DNA of 64,000 nucleotides from Henricia sp. BOLD:AAB3569 (GCA_037783545.1 JBBELK010000052.1:620001-684000); one strand, 5' to 3'. Shown: positions 14,101 through 24,576, numbered from the stretch's first letter. Made by a program: numbers and translations. Notes: generated by a model not told the origin, from the letters alone.

Positions 14101-17100
14101 TTCTTTACTAGGTTAGGCAAATCAGAATACATGGGTTTAGCCAAATCTTGATATTAAAAGAACTCCATATATGTACATTCTGCTTATAAATACAAGGAAA
14201 GTGTACAGGTTCCAATGTTTCCTAGTTTATTATTTTTATTCTACGTAAAAGAAACTCTGCTGTGCCATGGCACAATAACGCACCCCACCCCACCCCACTA
14301 GTACTGTACATTCCTGAAGTTCTTTGTGAAAACAGGTTGAATTAAAATAAACAAAAGAGTTAAGTGGTGTTCCCATTGGACTATTTTTTGTTAAACTCCC
14401 GTGGTTGTGCGGGAGAGTAGCAAAATTTAGTCCAATGGGGACGCACGGAGAACAAGCGTCCCTGTAAATTTACCGCGACCACGATGTAAAACTTACAGGG
14501 TAAAAGAGTCCGCGGAAACTTTCCGCTTAGCCGCGGGAGTTTTACAGGGCCCTCGAAAAGTCCAATGGGAACAGCGCCGCCCTGTAGAACTACCGCTACC
14601 GCTGTGTAAAATGCCAAATGGATGACGTCACTTCCTGCATTGTGCAATCCCACCACACATTGCACGAAAATTCTTGTTCCGTTATTATTATGTACTGTAC
14701 ATGTACGTACGTACGCACGTGTTTTTTTCATGCTCATTTCTTCGCAAATATAATGGCAAGTCTGAAGGGTTTTAACGTACGTGCGCACGTACACAGACAG
14801 CATGCACACAAGTAATAATTTCGCGCCAATGTGTACGTATCGCATGGCACGTCGAAAATCCTGTTAGGTCAAAGGTTATGTAAACTACGCCCTCAGTTGA
14901 CCACATATGGCCAGCCAAATAGCTAAATTTTCCGCTCGCGTCGTGTAAAATATATGGTAGTAGGAACGCACGGGAGATTTACAGGAAGGAATGTTTACAG
15001 GGAGTCGCGGAAAGTTCCCGCGAGGGCGCGTAAAAAGAAGTCCAATGGGAACGCGCCTTTAGAGGAGACTCCTTCAATTTCCCCGAACTACCACTCCGAT
15101 CCCCTCCATTCACACCTTTCTCTAATCTCCCCCTCCCAAAGTACAAAAATACATACATGTATGTCGGTAAGACTTAAGGCTATGCATGGTAGAAATCAAC
15201 GTGTGTATGGGTTTACGGTAGCACCACATGAATCTCTTTTGTATATGTTTGGTTCTGAAAAGAACCGGTGAGTGTGAACTCAACGTTTCGAACTCTGTTC
15301 GTCTTCAGGAGTAATGCCGGACTCGTGATGATGCAGGGCTATAAGTACTGGTTGAGGGCATTCAGTATACAATCAGGGCTCGAATTTCATGAAAAAATCT
15401 GCTAGACCACAGGGTTAGTAGCTTAAACCATTTACTGGACCGACGCTATTTTTACAAGACCAAAGCTACAAGGAACGTGGATTTACTGTTCGTTAGTTTA
15501 AAAATGCACTGGACCACTGGTCTAGTACGGTAGAGAAAGCACTAGACCGAGGCATAAATTACTGGCCTCGGTCCACCGGTCCAGTGGGTATTTCGAGCCC
15601 TGACAATGTGTGCACTGAAGCGGAATGGCTTGGGTTGAGGAGGCGTGGTTTTGGCTGTGGTGTGCTCATGGTGCGTGTCATTGTGGCAGTGGCTGTCCAG
15701 GGGGAGGGGGGGGGGGGGGGGGGGGGGGGGGGACCTACATTGTAGGGTATAGGTGACCCATCGGTTTGGTTGGTTAATAGGGAGTGCCAGATATTGATGT
15801 TGAAGCCAATGTCTTGGGGTACTGTGTTGTGCCACTAAATAATACCCACTGCACTACACATACTACATGTACATAGTATGTAATCACCTGTGTCTCAAAG
15901 GTAAAGATGTTGGAGTGGAAACAGATCCAGTTCTGGGAGATGAACATTCTTCCCTGTAGCATAATTATTTCTTTCACCAAAGCACAGGAATATGCTGTAA
16001 AACGGAAGAAATTCCCAGGAGTAAAAACGGATCTTATTTGTTGTGACCTGCCACGGCAAAATGAGCAATGTCTCCCAAATAGCAAAAACACAAAATCAGC
16101 ACCTGAAGTATATGGTATAATAATAATAATAATAATGAATATTTATATAGCGCAACGTTTCCACCCTCAAGGGCGCTCAAGGCGCTGAAATACAAATTAC
16201 ACACTATTAAAGAAAACTACATTTTGATCAAATGCCTTGTGCATGAGGTGGGTTTTGAGACATGATTTGAAAGAGGATAGTGTATCACGTACTAGATCTG
16301 ATCTGAAAGGGCAATTCATTCCAAAATCGGGGTGCTGCCACTGAGAAGGATCGACTTCCCCACGTGCGACGTGATCTTGGTTGATGGAGCAAGAGTTGAC
16401 TACTAGAGCGTAAAGTGCGTGATGGTTTGTGATAAGAGAGCAGATCCGAGATGTATAATGGAGCCATGCCATTCAATGCCTTAAAAACAATGAGCATCAT
16501 CTTGAAGATGATCCGATAATGTACATGTACGTGAAAATTTAAGTCAAAATCATCATGTTTGGGTTTTTCACATTTTTGGATCGCCTACCCGGTAGATGCC
16601 AAGGATTCAACTTGACACTTGTTCAAAAAGAGGGTTTTGAAGTCTGCTTGTGTTGGTGGTATATGGCAAAAAAACCCAAGTTTTCTCGATACTCTTCTTG
16701 GCTACAAACACGGTTCATCAATTTCTTCCGTCATTAACTTATTAAATAAAAATACAGGATACAGGAATAAAACTGGTTTCAATGGAATTAACCAGTTTTG
16801 TGTACAATGTATCTCAAAAACCCCAAAGTGGGAGACATTTCTCATTTTGCTGTGGCAGGTCACATTTTGGACCGGGACAAATGTACCGTACACGTGCCTC
16901 TAGCATGTCTAGTGTCAACTGAAATGTGTACAGATGTACATGTAAATACATGTAGATAAATACGGCATTATGGTTAATATTCAAATACAGAGCCAGCATA
17001 CAGGGTTTGCAAACACATCAAAAAGAAAAACTACAAAATTCAATTATGATTATCAACCGTCAGTGTCTCAACCTTGTGAGAAATCATAGTCACTGATAGT

Positions 17101-20100
17101 GCATGGATGTGCAATTCAGTGGAATTCATCATGTACATCAATAGCAGTTGCGATTGTCAGCTGACAATCACTGGAACCAGTAAATTAGCGACAGTACACC
17201 AGTAAATTAGCGACAAGTGCTGGGCTTAAAATTTTTTTTCTCTTTTTTTGCTTTTCTCCTCACAATGTATTCCAACTCTGCATTCTGTACGTATTCGGTA
17301 CTCACAAACAATAACCGTCTCCTCCATAGGGATAAAACTGAACAGCTTGTGGAATTGCCTGTTCCTGCTTTCACTGCTCATTTCCTAAACAGAATAACAG
17401 CAAGGAAAGAACCGTAAACCTCGGATAAATCGGATCCAATGGAACCGACCGATTTTATCTGACTTAAGCGAAGACGAAAATATGCCTATACATATTCATT
17501 GATTTCCAACCACCCAACAGTCGACAGTCCAAAAGGCATGAATTAAAGTCACACTGCTTTGATTCCAACAACAAAACATTTTTTTGAACATGTACATGTT
17601 CATGTACTAATAAGGCAGAAAATCGTATTATTTTTTGCCGGACGCGGTCATGCATTTGTGCCTCGAGTGTCGCAATATCGTCTGATCATGCACGAGTAGG
17701 GGAGAGTGGGGTTAGTTGGAACAGCGGGTATGTTGAAACATTAATATTTTCTTTCACGGCTGAAGTTATTTTTATGAAATTCTGCTAGTCATATGTTGCT
17801 ATTAGCAACAGCTATCCATTATTGTCCACAGCACAATCTATTAAAATGAGAAAGGAATGTTTTGTTTTTTGACCTTCCGAGTAATTTTTCACCATTCAGA
17901 AATGTTGCATTATGCCAATGATGTTCATAGATTCGCTCGACTAGTTTTTTAGTATTTTAAATTATAGTACAAAGCTTCAAAATAAGGTTAACGAAATGTC
18001 AAATTGTAGTCCCTGTTTTGCGTAGTTATAGCTTGCAAATGGGCCAGCGGGTTTAAATGGAACAAAATGAGGGGGTTTGTTGGAACATGTTTCAATTAAC
18101 CCATAGGTGAAGGTAGTGCCTTTTGGATAGAAGTTTAAGTTTATTTTCTTTCATTTTGTGCATGGGGGATAACATTTTGCCGTTCACTTTTTAAAAAGGT
18201 GAAAATTTAAAGGCGAAAAATTGTAAGATATTTTACTTCTAATCACACATTTTATAGGCTCGATTTGTAGCCCAAATATGTACATGTACATGTATGCTTA
18301 AAGTGGTATAGTTGTTTTTTCTTTAATAAATTATGTTAGTGTTTTATAGACGATTTTGTGAAAAATGTTCCAACTAACCCCACTCTCCCCTATATGTACA
18401 CACAGTACAGCTCAGCCCACCCACCTTAGCCAGTAAAAAATGCAGCCTGTGATCACGTGCGCATGTATACTTTTTTTTCAATCTGAATTACATGCACACG
18501 TGCTCATGGCTGGTCACGCATGTACTAGCGCTACTTCGCTAGTGCTACATGTACACGTTGCACGGCATAATTGTGCGCCTGACAAGGCTGCTGATAATGT
18601 ACATACACTCCCTGCGGTAACTGGAGTGAAATTAATATACGAACACATCAACTTTCGTCAATCTGACTTAAAAGAGGTAAAACACTCAGGAAATTAAACA
18701 AATGTTCTAGGTTGATGTGTCCGAGATTTAGCAAAAATCAGACTTACATGTACATGTAAGTGATGATTTTTATTAGGAGTAACATACGATATCAAATGAC
18801 CCAAGGGATTTTGTCCGAGATAAGTGAAAATCCGACAAACAAATCTGACTCACCGGTATGCAACGTTTACTGTATAGACAAAGATACTAAACTGTATTAA
18901 AGAGAAATTGCAATATACATGTACATGTACACTGTGCCGTACCTCAAGTTTTGAGAGAGCATCAACAAATGCCTTGGAAACAGATGTCCCAAACGTCTTT
19001 GACCTGCATTAACAAAAAGAAAAAGAGACAAAAAGTCCTGTTTAAGTGAAACATTATCAAACATACATTCTTGTAAAATAGATATTTAAAGAAGCAGTGC
19101 TGCAAGACTTGAGTCCAAGACTCACAACTTCAGGATGAGTTACTCAACTATCATGACTCGGACTTGACACTCGCAGGTCTTGTATTATTTTTTTAACCAA
19201 CAATACATATGGACTTTCAACAATATTGCCAATTACTTTTTACAAGATTAATTATCTTTTTAAGTATCCGCATAGTTATATGAAACACATTGGTTCTTAC
19301 ACTGACAGTGTTCTTCACTGGTACAAATTTTGTCCAGACGCGCTGACATCGCTCAGCAGGGGGTGGGGGAGTGGTGGTGAGGGGTTGGGGGGAGTGGTGG
19401 TGGTGGTGGGGGGTTGGGGAGTGGGAATTTTCATGTGCCACGCACGCACTCCAAACGCGTAACGTTCCGGCCGTAGCGCCTATCGCGATCGCCACCACGC
19501 TGGTTATGAAGCACCACCAAGAGGTGAACACACTTACCTCTTTAGGGCGCTACATGTTCAAAACAAATGCATGCAACTTTCATGGTCGTTATCGGCGCGG
19601 ATGCGATACATTTTTCCAATGTGGAAAAATTCAACCAACGTACCCGGAGAATCGTCTCAAGGCCGCCGTTAACACCCAAGATTTGTGAGTTAACCCACCT
19701 CGCCAGCAGGGATACAGGTTAAGTGGGGTTTTGAGGCAGTTAACCGGGAGAGTTTCTAACCCCGAGAAGTGCAGTGTTAACGCTCCAAATTACCCGGGTA
19801 ATCTCGGGGGTAAAATTTTTTGTTAACCCCGAGATAACCCGGGTAACAGCATAGTCTGAAACCCCTAAAACTTGATTAGCACTGCATACATTCAGTTTTA
19901 AACAGAGGTACCGTAATTTTCGAAATATTATAAGCCGCCCGCTGTATTAGCCGCGGCGCTCTGAAATCTTCAAAATAAGATTCATAGTCGGCGTATAAGC
20001 CGCACCATCGTATAAGCCGCACCATTTTGTCGGAAACAAAGAACTGCCGCCGTACTAAATGCCTGACCGCGGGCCACGCGCGGGCGCCTACGCACCAGTA

Positions 20101-23100
20101 GTCGCACTCTTTGTCGGCACGCGCCACGTCGCCTCTAAGAGAGCTTTGTGGTCAGGTTGTTTTGATGAGAGCACACTCAAGAGAAAACCTTATAGAAATA
20201 AAAAAAAGGGCTTTATTGGAAAAGGCGTTAATGGGTTTTATAAAAAACTCTTGGAGCATTGTCCCCAGTACCTATAGTTTGTTGAGTTTTATTTTTCCAT
20301 GGAATCCTTGAAGTGTTGTCCAGCGCATTTGTAATATTCGGACTAGTGGTGTAATATTCGGATACCGGTATACATGTAAATCGGACTGGGTCTTCCAGAT
20401 TTTTTCTAAGGGTACATAATATTTGTAAATTTTATTTTAACGCAGAGGTGTGCAACTGGGTGTCGGACGCCTGGAAAGCCATCAAGCCTGCAACCATTAT
20501 CAACGGCTTCATCAAGGCCAAGATTGTCAGCGGACAGGAGGAAGACGAGTCCGACATAGAAGACTCAGCACAGCTGGACGACGACTTGGCTGCTCTCTTC
20601 CACAGTGACAGCGAAGAAAGCGACTTCGAAGGATTTGAGTTGTAGTTGGCTACAACTGCACTTCATCAAAACATACAGCCCCTTTCAGGGCTACCACATT
20701 TTAAAAAAAGAGATTGATTTAGTGCCGAAGCCCATGTCCCAATAACGATATTAAAAAAAACAGAAAAGCCCTAACACAAATATAAGCATAGTCGCCAACC
20801 CTATTCATTAGCCTTTGTTCATGAACTGGGTGGCGATTTCACGGACCTGGCGACAATGCCGACATTTGCGTTATTTCCCTTCTCTTCCCGTTTGTTGTGT
20901 GGACATTATTTATTTTAAAGTAAGGAAAGGGGCGGGATAAGAAAATTCAAGTTTATTAATTTAAAGATCAATTTAAAAGTTACATATGCCTGGGCAGCGC
21001 AGATAACATGATTCAAAGCACTTAAAAACCATTCAGAGCAAGTTCGGTTGACGACTAAAGTCAACTATAGCCTCTCGAACAACGGAATTATCCAACTTGT
21101 TGTTCTAGTTCATTTTCCGAATTCGGTTATCTGAATAGATCCTTCTATGTCGATCCGCTATTCACAGATACATCATTCAAAATACTTGCAAACCATTAAA
21201 AAGAAGATTGCAACTGACATAAAGGGGCTTCATGGGGACGGGGTGATTGATATTAATATTTGTAATTCATAGGCGGAAAACAAATGCAATATAAATTTAT
21301 CATCGTCTTCTGCTTGGTACTGCATGGTATTGCCATGTTCAAAGTTGGACCAATATGTGGCATCCTGACTGTGCCGCCCTGGCCGGCCCGGCACTTCGCT
21401 CATTCCCACCGCCCATAGGCCTACTGGGCGCTGGTACGGGCTGATGTGCCTTTTCAGATTTCTGACGGAAATTGTTTTTACGTCAGTTTACAAAAAAAGA
21501 CGTGACCTCGTGTCGTATAAAATTTTGGCCAATGATCTAAGATGGCGCAACAGATTAGCCCTTCCCAGCGCCCAGTAGGCCTATGGGCGGTGGGCCGGAA
21601 TGAGCGAAGCCCAGCCCTAGTTTATTATAGCGATCACGCTTTTGTATTTTTAAAAATCGGTCATTTCGCCCAAAAGACACTTCGCCCTCATCTACCGGTA
21701 CATCGCCCATTGCATCATATACATCAATAACCATGAAAATTGACACATGGCTTTTTAATTTTTTTAGATACATTTGTAAAACGAAAGACTATATAATTAC
21801 TTGCGTAATTAAAATAGAGGACCGTTTGCCTGCCTTGCGGACGTACGTACACGTATATGCCGCTTGGGCGAAATGGCTTTTGGGTGAAGGGGCTCAAGTT
21901 GGGCAAAGTGACTGTACGTACATCGTTGGAAATACATCGTTAATTAAAATTACATGTACTTGTAATGATTTTCCATCTAAAAGACAAATTCCCACATACA
22001 ATGACAAACACGTAAACGTTTAGAATTTCAAAACACCAACTAAAACTAACAAGAATGGAAGAAAACACGGAAGGAACAGACGCACCAAACGATTTGTTTG
22101 GCGTTGGATGGCATGGTCCGATGGCGAACTGGTTGCCTGCGCTTGTGCAGTGTCACATCGAAACTTTGCACCTGGGAAATTTGCACACCTTTTCGTGTGC
22201 GTGCGACGGCCTTCAACATCGATTGTTGACAATAAAAAATTCTCATTAAAAATTGATATAATTATTTCGCGAACTACGATACATAATGTATATGAGCATA
22301 TAATGATTTTTATCTTTAGAGCTCGGCGTATAAGCCGCCCGGTTAATAAGCCGCCGGGAACTTTTTTTGTTGTAAAATCAACGTATAAGCCACGGCTTAT
22401 ATTCCGAAAATTACGGTATATAAAAAAAAATATTGGTGTTCTTGTCAACATAAAGTTGCAAAAAGTTGTTAAAATGGGCGACTTTCAAAGTTTTAGGGCC
22501 TATACATGTGTATACATGTAGTAGCTATATTCTTATCGCATTCATATTCTCATCGCATTCATATTCTCATGTACTTGAGTTCCAAGGAAATTATCCACTT
22601 TTTATTCAAATCTATTTTTTATGGTGAAAGCAGTCACTTAAAATGTGAGAATTTGTTTTGCCGAGAAAATCCCGTGAAAAGTCAAAACACAGTGAAATCA
22701 AGATGAAATAACACTTTATACCTAAAACCTACATGTAAATGCTTGTTGTTACACTGTTTTAAAATAAACTAGAGGTATGACGTTTGTTGTTACAAACGCC
22801 AGGTGATCGGGCTAAATGAACATTTTGTGATGAATTTCAGACGTTGTTATCACCTGTGGAATGGCAAAAATGGAAGTTCAGCAGCCGATTTCACGAAACT
22901 TTACGCAATTGCGCAAGTCCACTTACGCCATTACTTGCGCAATAACTTATGGCGTAAGTGGACTTGCGCAATTGCGTAAAGTTTCGTGAAATCGGCTGCT
23001 GTATACACTAATCCGGTAACTAATATCTCCTCCCTGCATATCCGCCATAGCTGGGGGGTTGATAGCTTGCACCGTTTTGAGATATGAATTGTTGAAATAA

Positions 23101-24576
23101 TAACCTTTGAAATCTTGTAATGTGACACCTGTGACGACATCATGACGTCACAATTTTGTGCACAAATTGTTGAACAATATGTTGAACATCAAGTTCTTAA
23201 ATGTGGCGAAGGAATCATACCAATATCTGTTGTAGTTTTCAAGATACAGCATTTTAAAACATCTCAGCTCCAAATTTGCGTAATTTGACACCACATTACG
23301 TAACCACCGTCCATGTAATGACGTCACCAATGGTATAGTCAAAAGGTCCACATGTGTGGAAACATTTCGTTCCGTAGAAATATGGTCAAATTCACTACCA
23401 CTTTGAATCTATTTGCATTCAAAATGCTAAAAAATTGCACATTTTCGAACAACTTCCGGTTTGGACCGGAAGTAGGCGTCACACAGGGGTCATGACATCG
23501 TATGATTTGTTCAGTTTATGTGGACTTATCATGTTGTGAAAGAATTGTTCAAGTATCTATTACGGTTCTTGAGATATGAATTTTGAAAATAATAACCTTT
23601 GAATTTTTGTAATTTGACACCTGATGACGTCATGATTACGTCACACTTGATGCCATCATGATACTATACATGCTGGTGAAAGTCTGCCGTAGGGCCTATG
23701 TCTGTATCTAATTTACTAACGATTCAGCTTGGTTTGATGGGCATTGTTACTGTAAAAACTGAGATTTCCGTTTTCGTTGAACTTTGACCTCCAATTGACC
23801 CCAGAAGGAAGGGTCAGATGACAATGCCCACACAAAGAAAGATGTAGAACAGAATGTCATCTATAAACCTGCCAAATACGAAGATCCTGGGTCACGTGGT
23901 TTTCGAGACGGAAGCATTTTAAAATATGCATATTTTGGTTTTTTGGGTTGTGTAATTGGGTTGATGCCATCATAATATTAAACACGCTGGTGAAAGTCTG
24001 CTATAGGACCTATGCCTGTACTTAGTTTCTTAAAGATTCAGCTTGGTTTGATGGGCATTGTTGCTCAATAAGTGCAAACATTTAGATTTTCGTTGAACTT
24101 TGACCTCAGATTGACCCCAGAAATAAGGGTCAGATGAAAATGCCCACACGAAGAAAATTGTAGGCCATGATCTGATATATAAGCATGTCAAATACGAAGA
24201 TCATGGGTAACGTGGTTTTCCAGACGGAAGCATTTTAAAACATGCATATTTTGGTCATTTTTGGGTTGTAATTTGATACCCGATGACGTCACAGTGACGT
24301 CACACTTGTATGCACACCTTCACATTGGGGTTGATGTTCCTACCAAGTTTCAAATTGATAGCTTGAACCGTTTTGAAGAAAAGCTCTGGAAACATTTGAG
24401 TGGAAAAAGAAAAAAAAATAAAAAATAAAAAGACAAAGAAATCGTACGAGAGTAGGTGATCGGGCTGTTGGCCCGATCACCTAAAAAGAAAAGAAAAGAA
24501 ATGGCCAGAAAAAAAAGGAATTCACTTACATACAAGTTACATACCTGGAAACACGGTTCTTTCTATCTGGAGGCAT
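2159..24576 (-). CDS. GRAM domain-containing protein, GRAMD2-like (11 exons, 3' end not found)
   Basis: Exons on the minus strand: 24587-24545, 19003-18943, 17384-17306, 15994-15888, 13957-13862, 11739-11647, 10557-10474, 8528-8459, 6638-6539, 5726-5667, 2255-2159. All have AG acceptors and GT donors, and their phases join into one frame. The ATG at 24576 (MPPDRKNRVSR) is the first in frame; only 293 residues are visible. A GRAM domain spans residues about 38-145: it starts RNRQFHKLF, has SYSCAL, LQGRMFISQNWICFHSNIF and IPNAIGIETANEKHVF, and ends near W145. An acidic Ser/Thr/Glu linker follows, then a short hydrophobic run (about 233-242) and an amphipathic tail. GRAM domains bind membrane phosphoinositides or phosphatidylserine, and GRAMD proteins work at ER-plasma membrane contacts; that role is inferred from the family. 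No VASt (sterol-transfer) domain is seen, which argues for GRAMD2 rather than GRAMD1. Introns are full of transposons. Confidence 0.8.
2850..3035. mobile_element. Foldback element with 50-bp hairpin arms
   Basis: Outer ends AAACAAATATTGACTGC and its complement enclose an almost perfect hairpin: arms at about 2886-2936 and 2951-3001 match over about 50 bp with a 14-base loop. The element at 6690-6965 shares the outer end sequence but not the arms. It lies in an intron of the GRAM-domain gene. Confidence 0.75.
3681..3899. mobile_element. hAT-like MITE, CAGGGCTCGAA ends, 5-bp target duplication (copy 1)
   Basis: It starts CAGGGCTCGAA and ends TTCGAGCCCTG. TATTG is duplicated at 3676-3680 and 3900-3904. 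A second copy in reverse orientation is at 15374-15602 (target ACAAT). The TIR is hAT-like, while a 5-bp target fits the hAT5 group rather than the usual 8 bp; the group name is from memory. Confidence 0.85.
4251..4495 (+). mobile_element. tRNA-derived SINE
   Basis: A degenerate tRNA-like head has box A (TGGTCGAGTGG, about 4265) and box B (GGGTTTGAATCC, 4310-4321). A body follows, then a tail reading CAGCGCCCTGAGCACCTT and CCCTATATAAGA, which resembles the shared LINE/SINE 3' tail. It sits in an intron of the GRAM-domain gene. Confidence 0.65.
4567..4811. mobile_element. MITE with GGGTCTTTC ends and 4-bp target duplication (copy 1)
   Basis: The ends GGGTCTTTCTATAATTTAGG and complement are about 27-bp inverted repeats. 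The flanks are TACA on both sides. It is 245 bp long, the same length as the second copy at 8828-9072, to which it is closely similar throughout. Confidence 0.85.
5026..5542. mobile_element. TTAA-flanked element, AGGCAGTATACAT ends (full copy)
   Basis: TTAA stands at 5022-5025 and 5543-5546. The ends are AGGCAGTATACAT and an inverted match reading ATCATGTATACTATCT. The TTAA target suggests a Kolobok- or piggyBac-type non-autonomous element. Its centre holds a foldback block of CACTTCGCCC phrases (5195-5397). Related copies are at 53820-54167 and 38616-38750. Confidence 0.8.
5195..5397. repeat. Foldback block of repeated 'ccaCTTCGCCC' phrases
   Basis: About eight imperfect units of the type CCAAAACCACTTCGCCC run left to right and are answered in reverse complement (GGGCGAAGTGGTTTTGGGGC) at the right side. 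The block can fold back on itself. The sister element at 53820 carries only one short version of it (about 54000-54035), so the array has expanded or shrunk between copies. Confidence 0.7.
6212..6284 (+). mobile_element. tRNA-like sequence (tRNA-derived SINE head or tRNA pseudogene)
   Basis: The 73-base unit has an acceptor stem (GCCCAGA with TCGGGGC, one mismatch), a perfect D arm (GCTC/GAGC) with box A TAGCTCAGTTGG, and a perfect T arm CTGGG-TTCGAAT-CCCAG. The anticodon arm does not form a normal 5-bp stem and 7-base loop, so no anticodon can be named. It is more likely a SINE head or relic than a working tRNA gene. Confidence 0.6.
6690..6965. mobile_element. Foldback element related at its ends to 2850-3035
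   Basis: An inner imperfect palindrome of about 60 bp per arm (GGTGATGGTGCAAACTA against its complement near 6920-6930) is followed by an end reading AGTCAATATTTGTTTTATA, shared with the foldback element at 2850. The left outer end is less clear. Confidence 0.6.
7574..7712. mobile_element. Small MITE, ATCAAGGCGTTGGG ends
   Basis: ATCAAGGCGTTGGG at the left is matched by CCCAACGCCTTGAT at the right. It is 139 bp long, without coding capacity or a clear target duplication. Confidence 0.55.
8635..8701. repeat. Tandem repeat, 19-bp unit, about 3.5 copies
   Basis: TAGCTCAAATGGGACTATC is repeated head to tail with one substitution in the first unit. Confidence 0.85.
8828..9072. mobile_element. 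MITE with GGGTCTTTC ends and 4-bp target duplication (copy 2)
   Basis: Same family and same 245-bp length as 4567-4811. The target duplication is ATAT. The two copies are similar throughout and in the same orientation, which suggests two separate insertions of one master sequence. Confidence 0.85.
9421..9720. mobile_element. TA-flanked MITE, GACCTTTATCACGGTGCG ends
   Basis: The ends are inverted repeats of about 26 bp beginning GACCTTTATCACGGTGCG, and TA lies on both sides. The interior is GC-rich and has no reading frame worth noting. It is 300 bp long, within an intron of the GRAM-domain gene. Confidence 0.8.
10133..10473. repeat. GACTCG-rich low-complexity repeat
   Basis: GACTCG and GACTCGGACTCG phrases recur on the plus strand with interruptions. 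The repeat runs right up to the donor of the exon at 10557-10474, so the first intron bases lie inside it. Weaker relatives are at about 11383-11415 and 19099-19175. Confidence 0.7.
11815..12147. mobile_element. Longer MITE with G(G/A)GTCTTTCC ends, 4-bp target duplication
   Basis: Inverted repeats of about 34 bp begin GGGTCTTTCCACAGTAAAGG and continue into GGGGGCATTTTGGCAA. AATT is duplicated at 11811-11814 and 12148-12151. The end and target size link it to the 4567/8828 family, but the interior is different. Confidence 0.8.
12310..12516. mobile_element. Palindromic MITE, TTTTGGGAG(C/T)CAAATAATG arms
   Basis: The left arm TTTTGGGAGCCAAATAATGC and the right arm with CATTATTTGACTCCCAAA are inverted repeats, with GTTGTGGAAGC and GCTTCCACAATG inside them. 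A copy of the left arm and centre lies at about 42240-42365. Confidence 0.6.
14363..15060. mobile_element. Composite element with GTCCAATGGGAACGCGCC motifs
   Basis: The left end GTGTTCCCATTGGACTA is mirrored by AGTCCAATGGGAACGCG at the right, and further inverted copies (GTCCAATGGGAAC, TTTACAGG, GCGGGAGTTT) occur inside. It may be several nested copies of one palindromic family. Confidence 0.55.
15374..15602. mobile_element. hAT-like MITE, CAGGGCTCGAA ends, 5-bp target duplication (copy 2)
   Basis: Reverse-orientation relative of 3681-3899. ACAAT is duplicated at 15369-15373 and 15603-15607. The inner sequence (GCACTGGACCACTGGTCTAG and so on) matches copy 1 along its length. Confidence 0.85.
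15700..15732. repeat. G-run
   Basis: A nearly uninterrupted run of G, about 30 bases. It is liable to length error in assembly and could form a G-quadruplex. Confidence 0.8.
16042..16867. mobile_element. Inverted-repeat element carrying a nested LINE fragment
   Basis: TGTGACCTGCCAC-GCAAAATGAG at 16042-16080 and its complement at 16828-16867 match over about 35 bp with two differences. The segment between them contains a LINE 3' end (16113-16505). The left arm starts about 48 bp upstream of the acceptor of the GRAM exon at 15994, inside the intron. Confidence 0.5.
16113..16505 (-). mobile_element. 5'-truncated LINE 3' end (CR1/L2/Jockey-like)
   Basis: The minus strand encodes the typical tail of a non-LTR reverse transcriptase ORF: FKALNGMAPLYISDLL, SRTLRSSSQLLLHQPRSR, then RSFSVAAPRFWNELPFQIR. 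A frameshift follows and the frame resumes as SSFKSCLKTHL. The 3' end shows GCGCTATATAAATATTCATT and an ATT repeat, a common tail in L2-like LINEs and their SINEs. Only about 390 bp remain, so it is inactive. Confidence 0.75.
17699..18390. mobile_element. TA-flanked element, GGGGAGAGTGGGGTTAG ends
   Basis: GGGGAGAGTGGGGTTAGTTG at the left and its complement at the right are inverted repeats of about 25 bp, with TA outside each. It is 692 bp long and has no reading frame of note, so it is a non-autonomous Tc1/mariner-like element by target and end structure. It lies in the intron upstream of the GRAM exon at 17384. Confidence 0.8.
19311..19600. repeat. Relative of the 58072 element, with a G/T-rich core
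   Basis: TTTTGTCCAGACGCGCTGAC and the sequence after the G-rich tract (AAAACAAATGCATGCAACTT) match 58080-58280. The element ends and target duplication seen at 58072 are not intact here. Confidence 0.5.
20445..20645 (+). pseudogene. C-terminal fragment of a pogo/Jerky-type DDE transposase
   Basis: An open frame ending in TAG encodes CNWVSDAWKAIKPATIINGF followed by an acidic tail (EEDESDIEDSAQLDDD, HSDSEESDFEGFEL). The W-x-x-x-AW-x-x-I-x-x-x-x-I-x-x-x-F pattern and acidic end are typical of the C-terminus of pogo-like transposases related to Tigger and Jerky. The catalytic DDE region is not visible upstream, so this is a remnant of the surrounding element and not a host gene. Confidence 0.65.
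21378..21622. mobile_element. Inverted-repeat element nested in the pogo-like element
   Basis: Arms with GCACTTCGCTCATTCCCACC and GCCCATAGGCCTACTGGGCG at the left are matched in reverse complement at 21555-21615. A partial copy of one arm occurs at about 29808-29865. Confidence 0.6.
22801..24482. mobile_element. 1.7-kb repeat with AGGTGATCGGGC ends
   Basis: AGGTGATCGGGC at 22801 is matched by GCCCGATCACCT at 24471-24482; the right end is itself a 12-bp hairpin with a 5-base loop. Inside, a unit of about 300 bp is duplicated in tandem (about 23665-23960 and 23970-24260). TGACGTCA-type palindromes recur (near 23132, 23320, 23623, 24283). No coding frame. It lies in the intron of the GRAM-domain gene just downstream of the 24545 donor. 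Confidence 0.6.
22879..23001. mobile_element. Perfect 53-bp hairpin element
   Basis: Arms at 22879-22931 and 22949-23001 are exact reverse complements over all 53 bases, beginning CAGCAGCCGATTTCACG, with a 17-base loop. It lies inside the 22801-24482 repeat next to a solo end of the ACCAATCCGGTAAC family (23006-23058). Perfect arms suggest recent insertion or gene conversion. Confidence 0.85.

Larger units (their letters stand above)
19911..22416 (+). mobile_element. pogo-like DNA transposon, degenerate, TA-flanked
   Basis: The ends CCGTAATTTTCG and complement are flanked by TA. Subterminal repeats of TATAAGCCGC recur in both arms (19940-20035 and 22325-22400). A C-terminal DDE transposase remnant is at 20445-20645 in the plus frame. 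About 2.5 kb remain, less than a full coding element needs, and another inverted-repeat element (21378-21622) sits inside. The right 0.8 kb is almost the same as the left part of 25842-26781 in reverse. Confidence 0.75.

Noticed and set aside
15994-16047. Longer start for the GRAM exon, with acceptor at 16048-16049
   Set aside because: The phase fits neither neighbour, and that AG lies in a repeat end. The acceptor before 15994 has a proper pyrimidine tract and joins the exon at 17384-17306 in frame.
24454-24482. Transcription terminator hairpin
   Set aside because: The 12-bp hairpin is the inverted end of the 22801-24482 repeat; bacterial-type terminators are not expected here.
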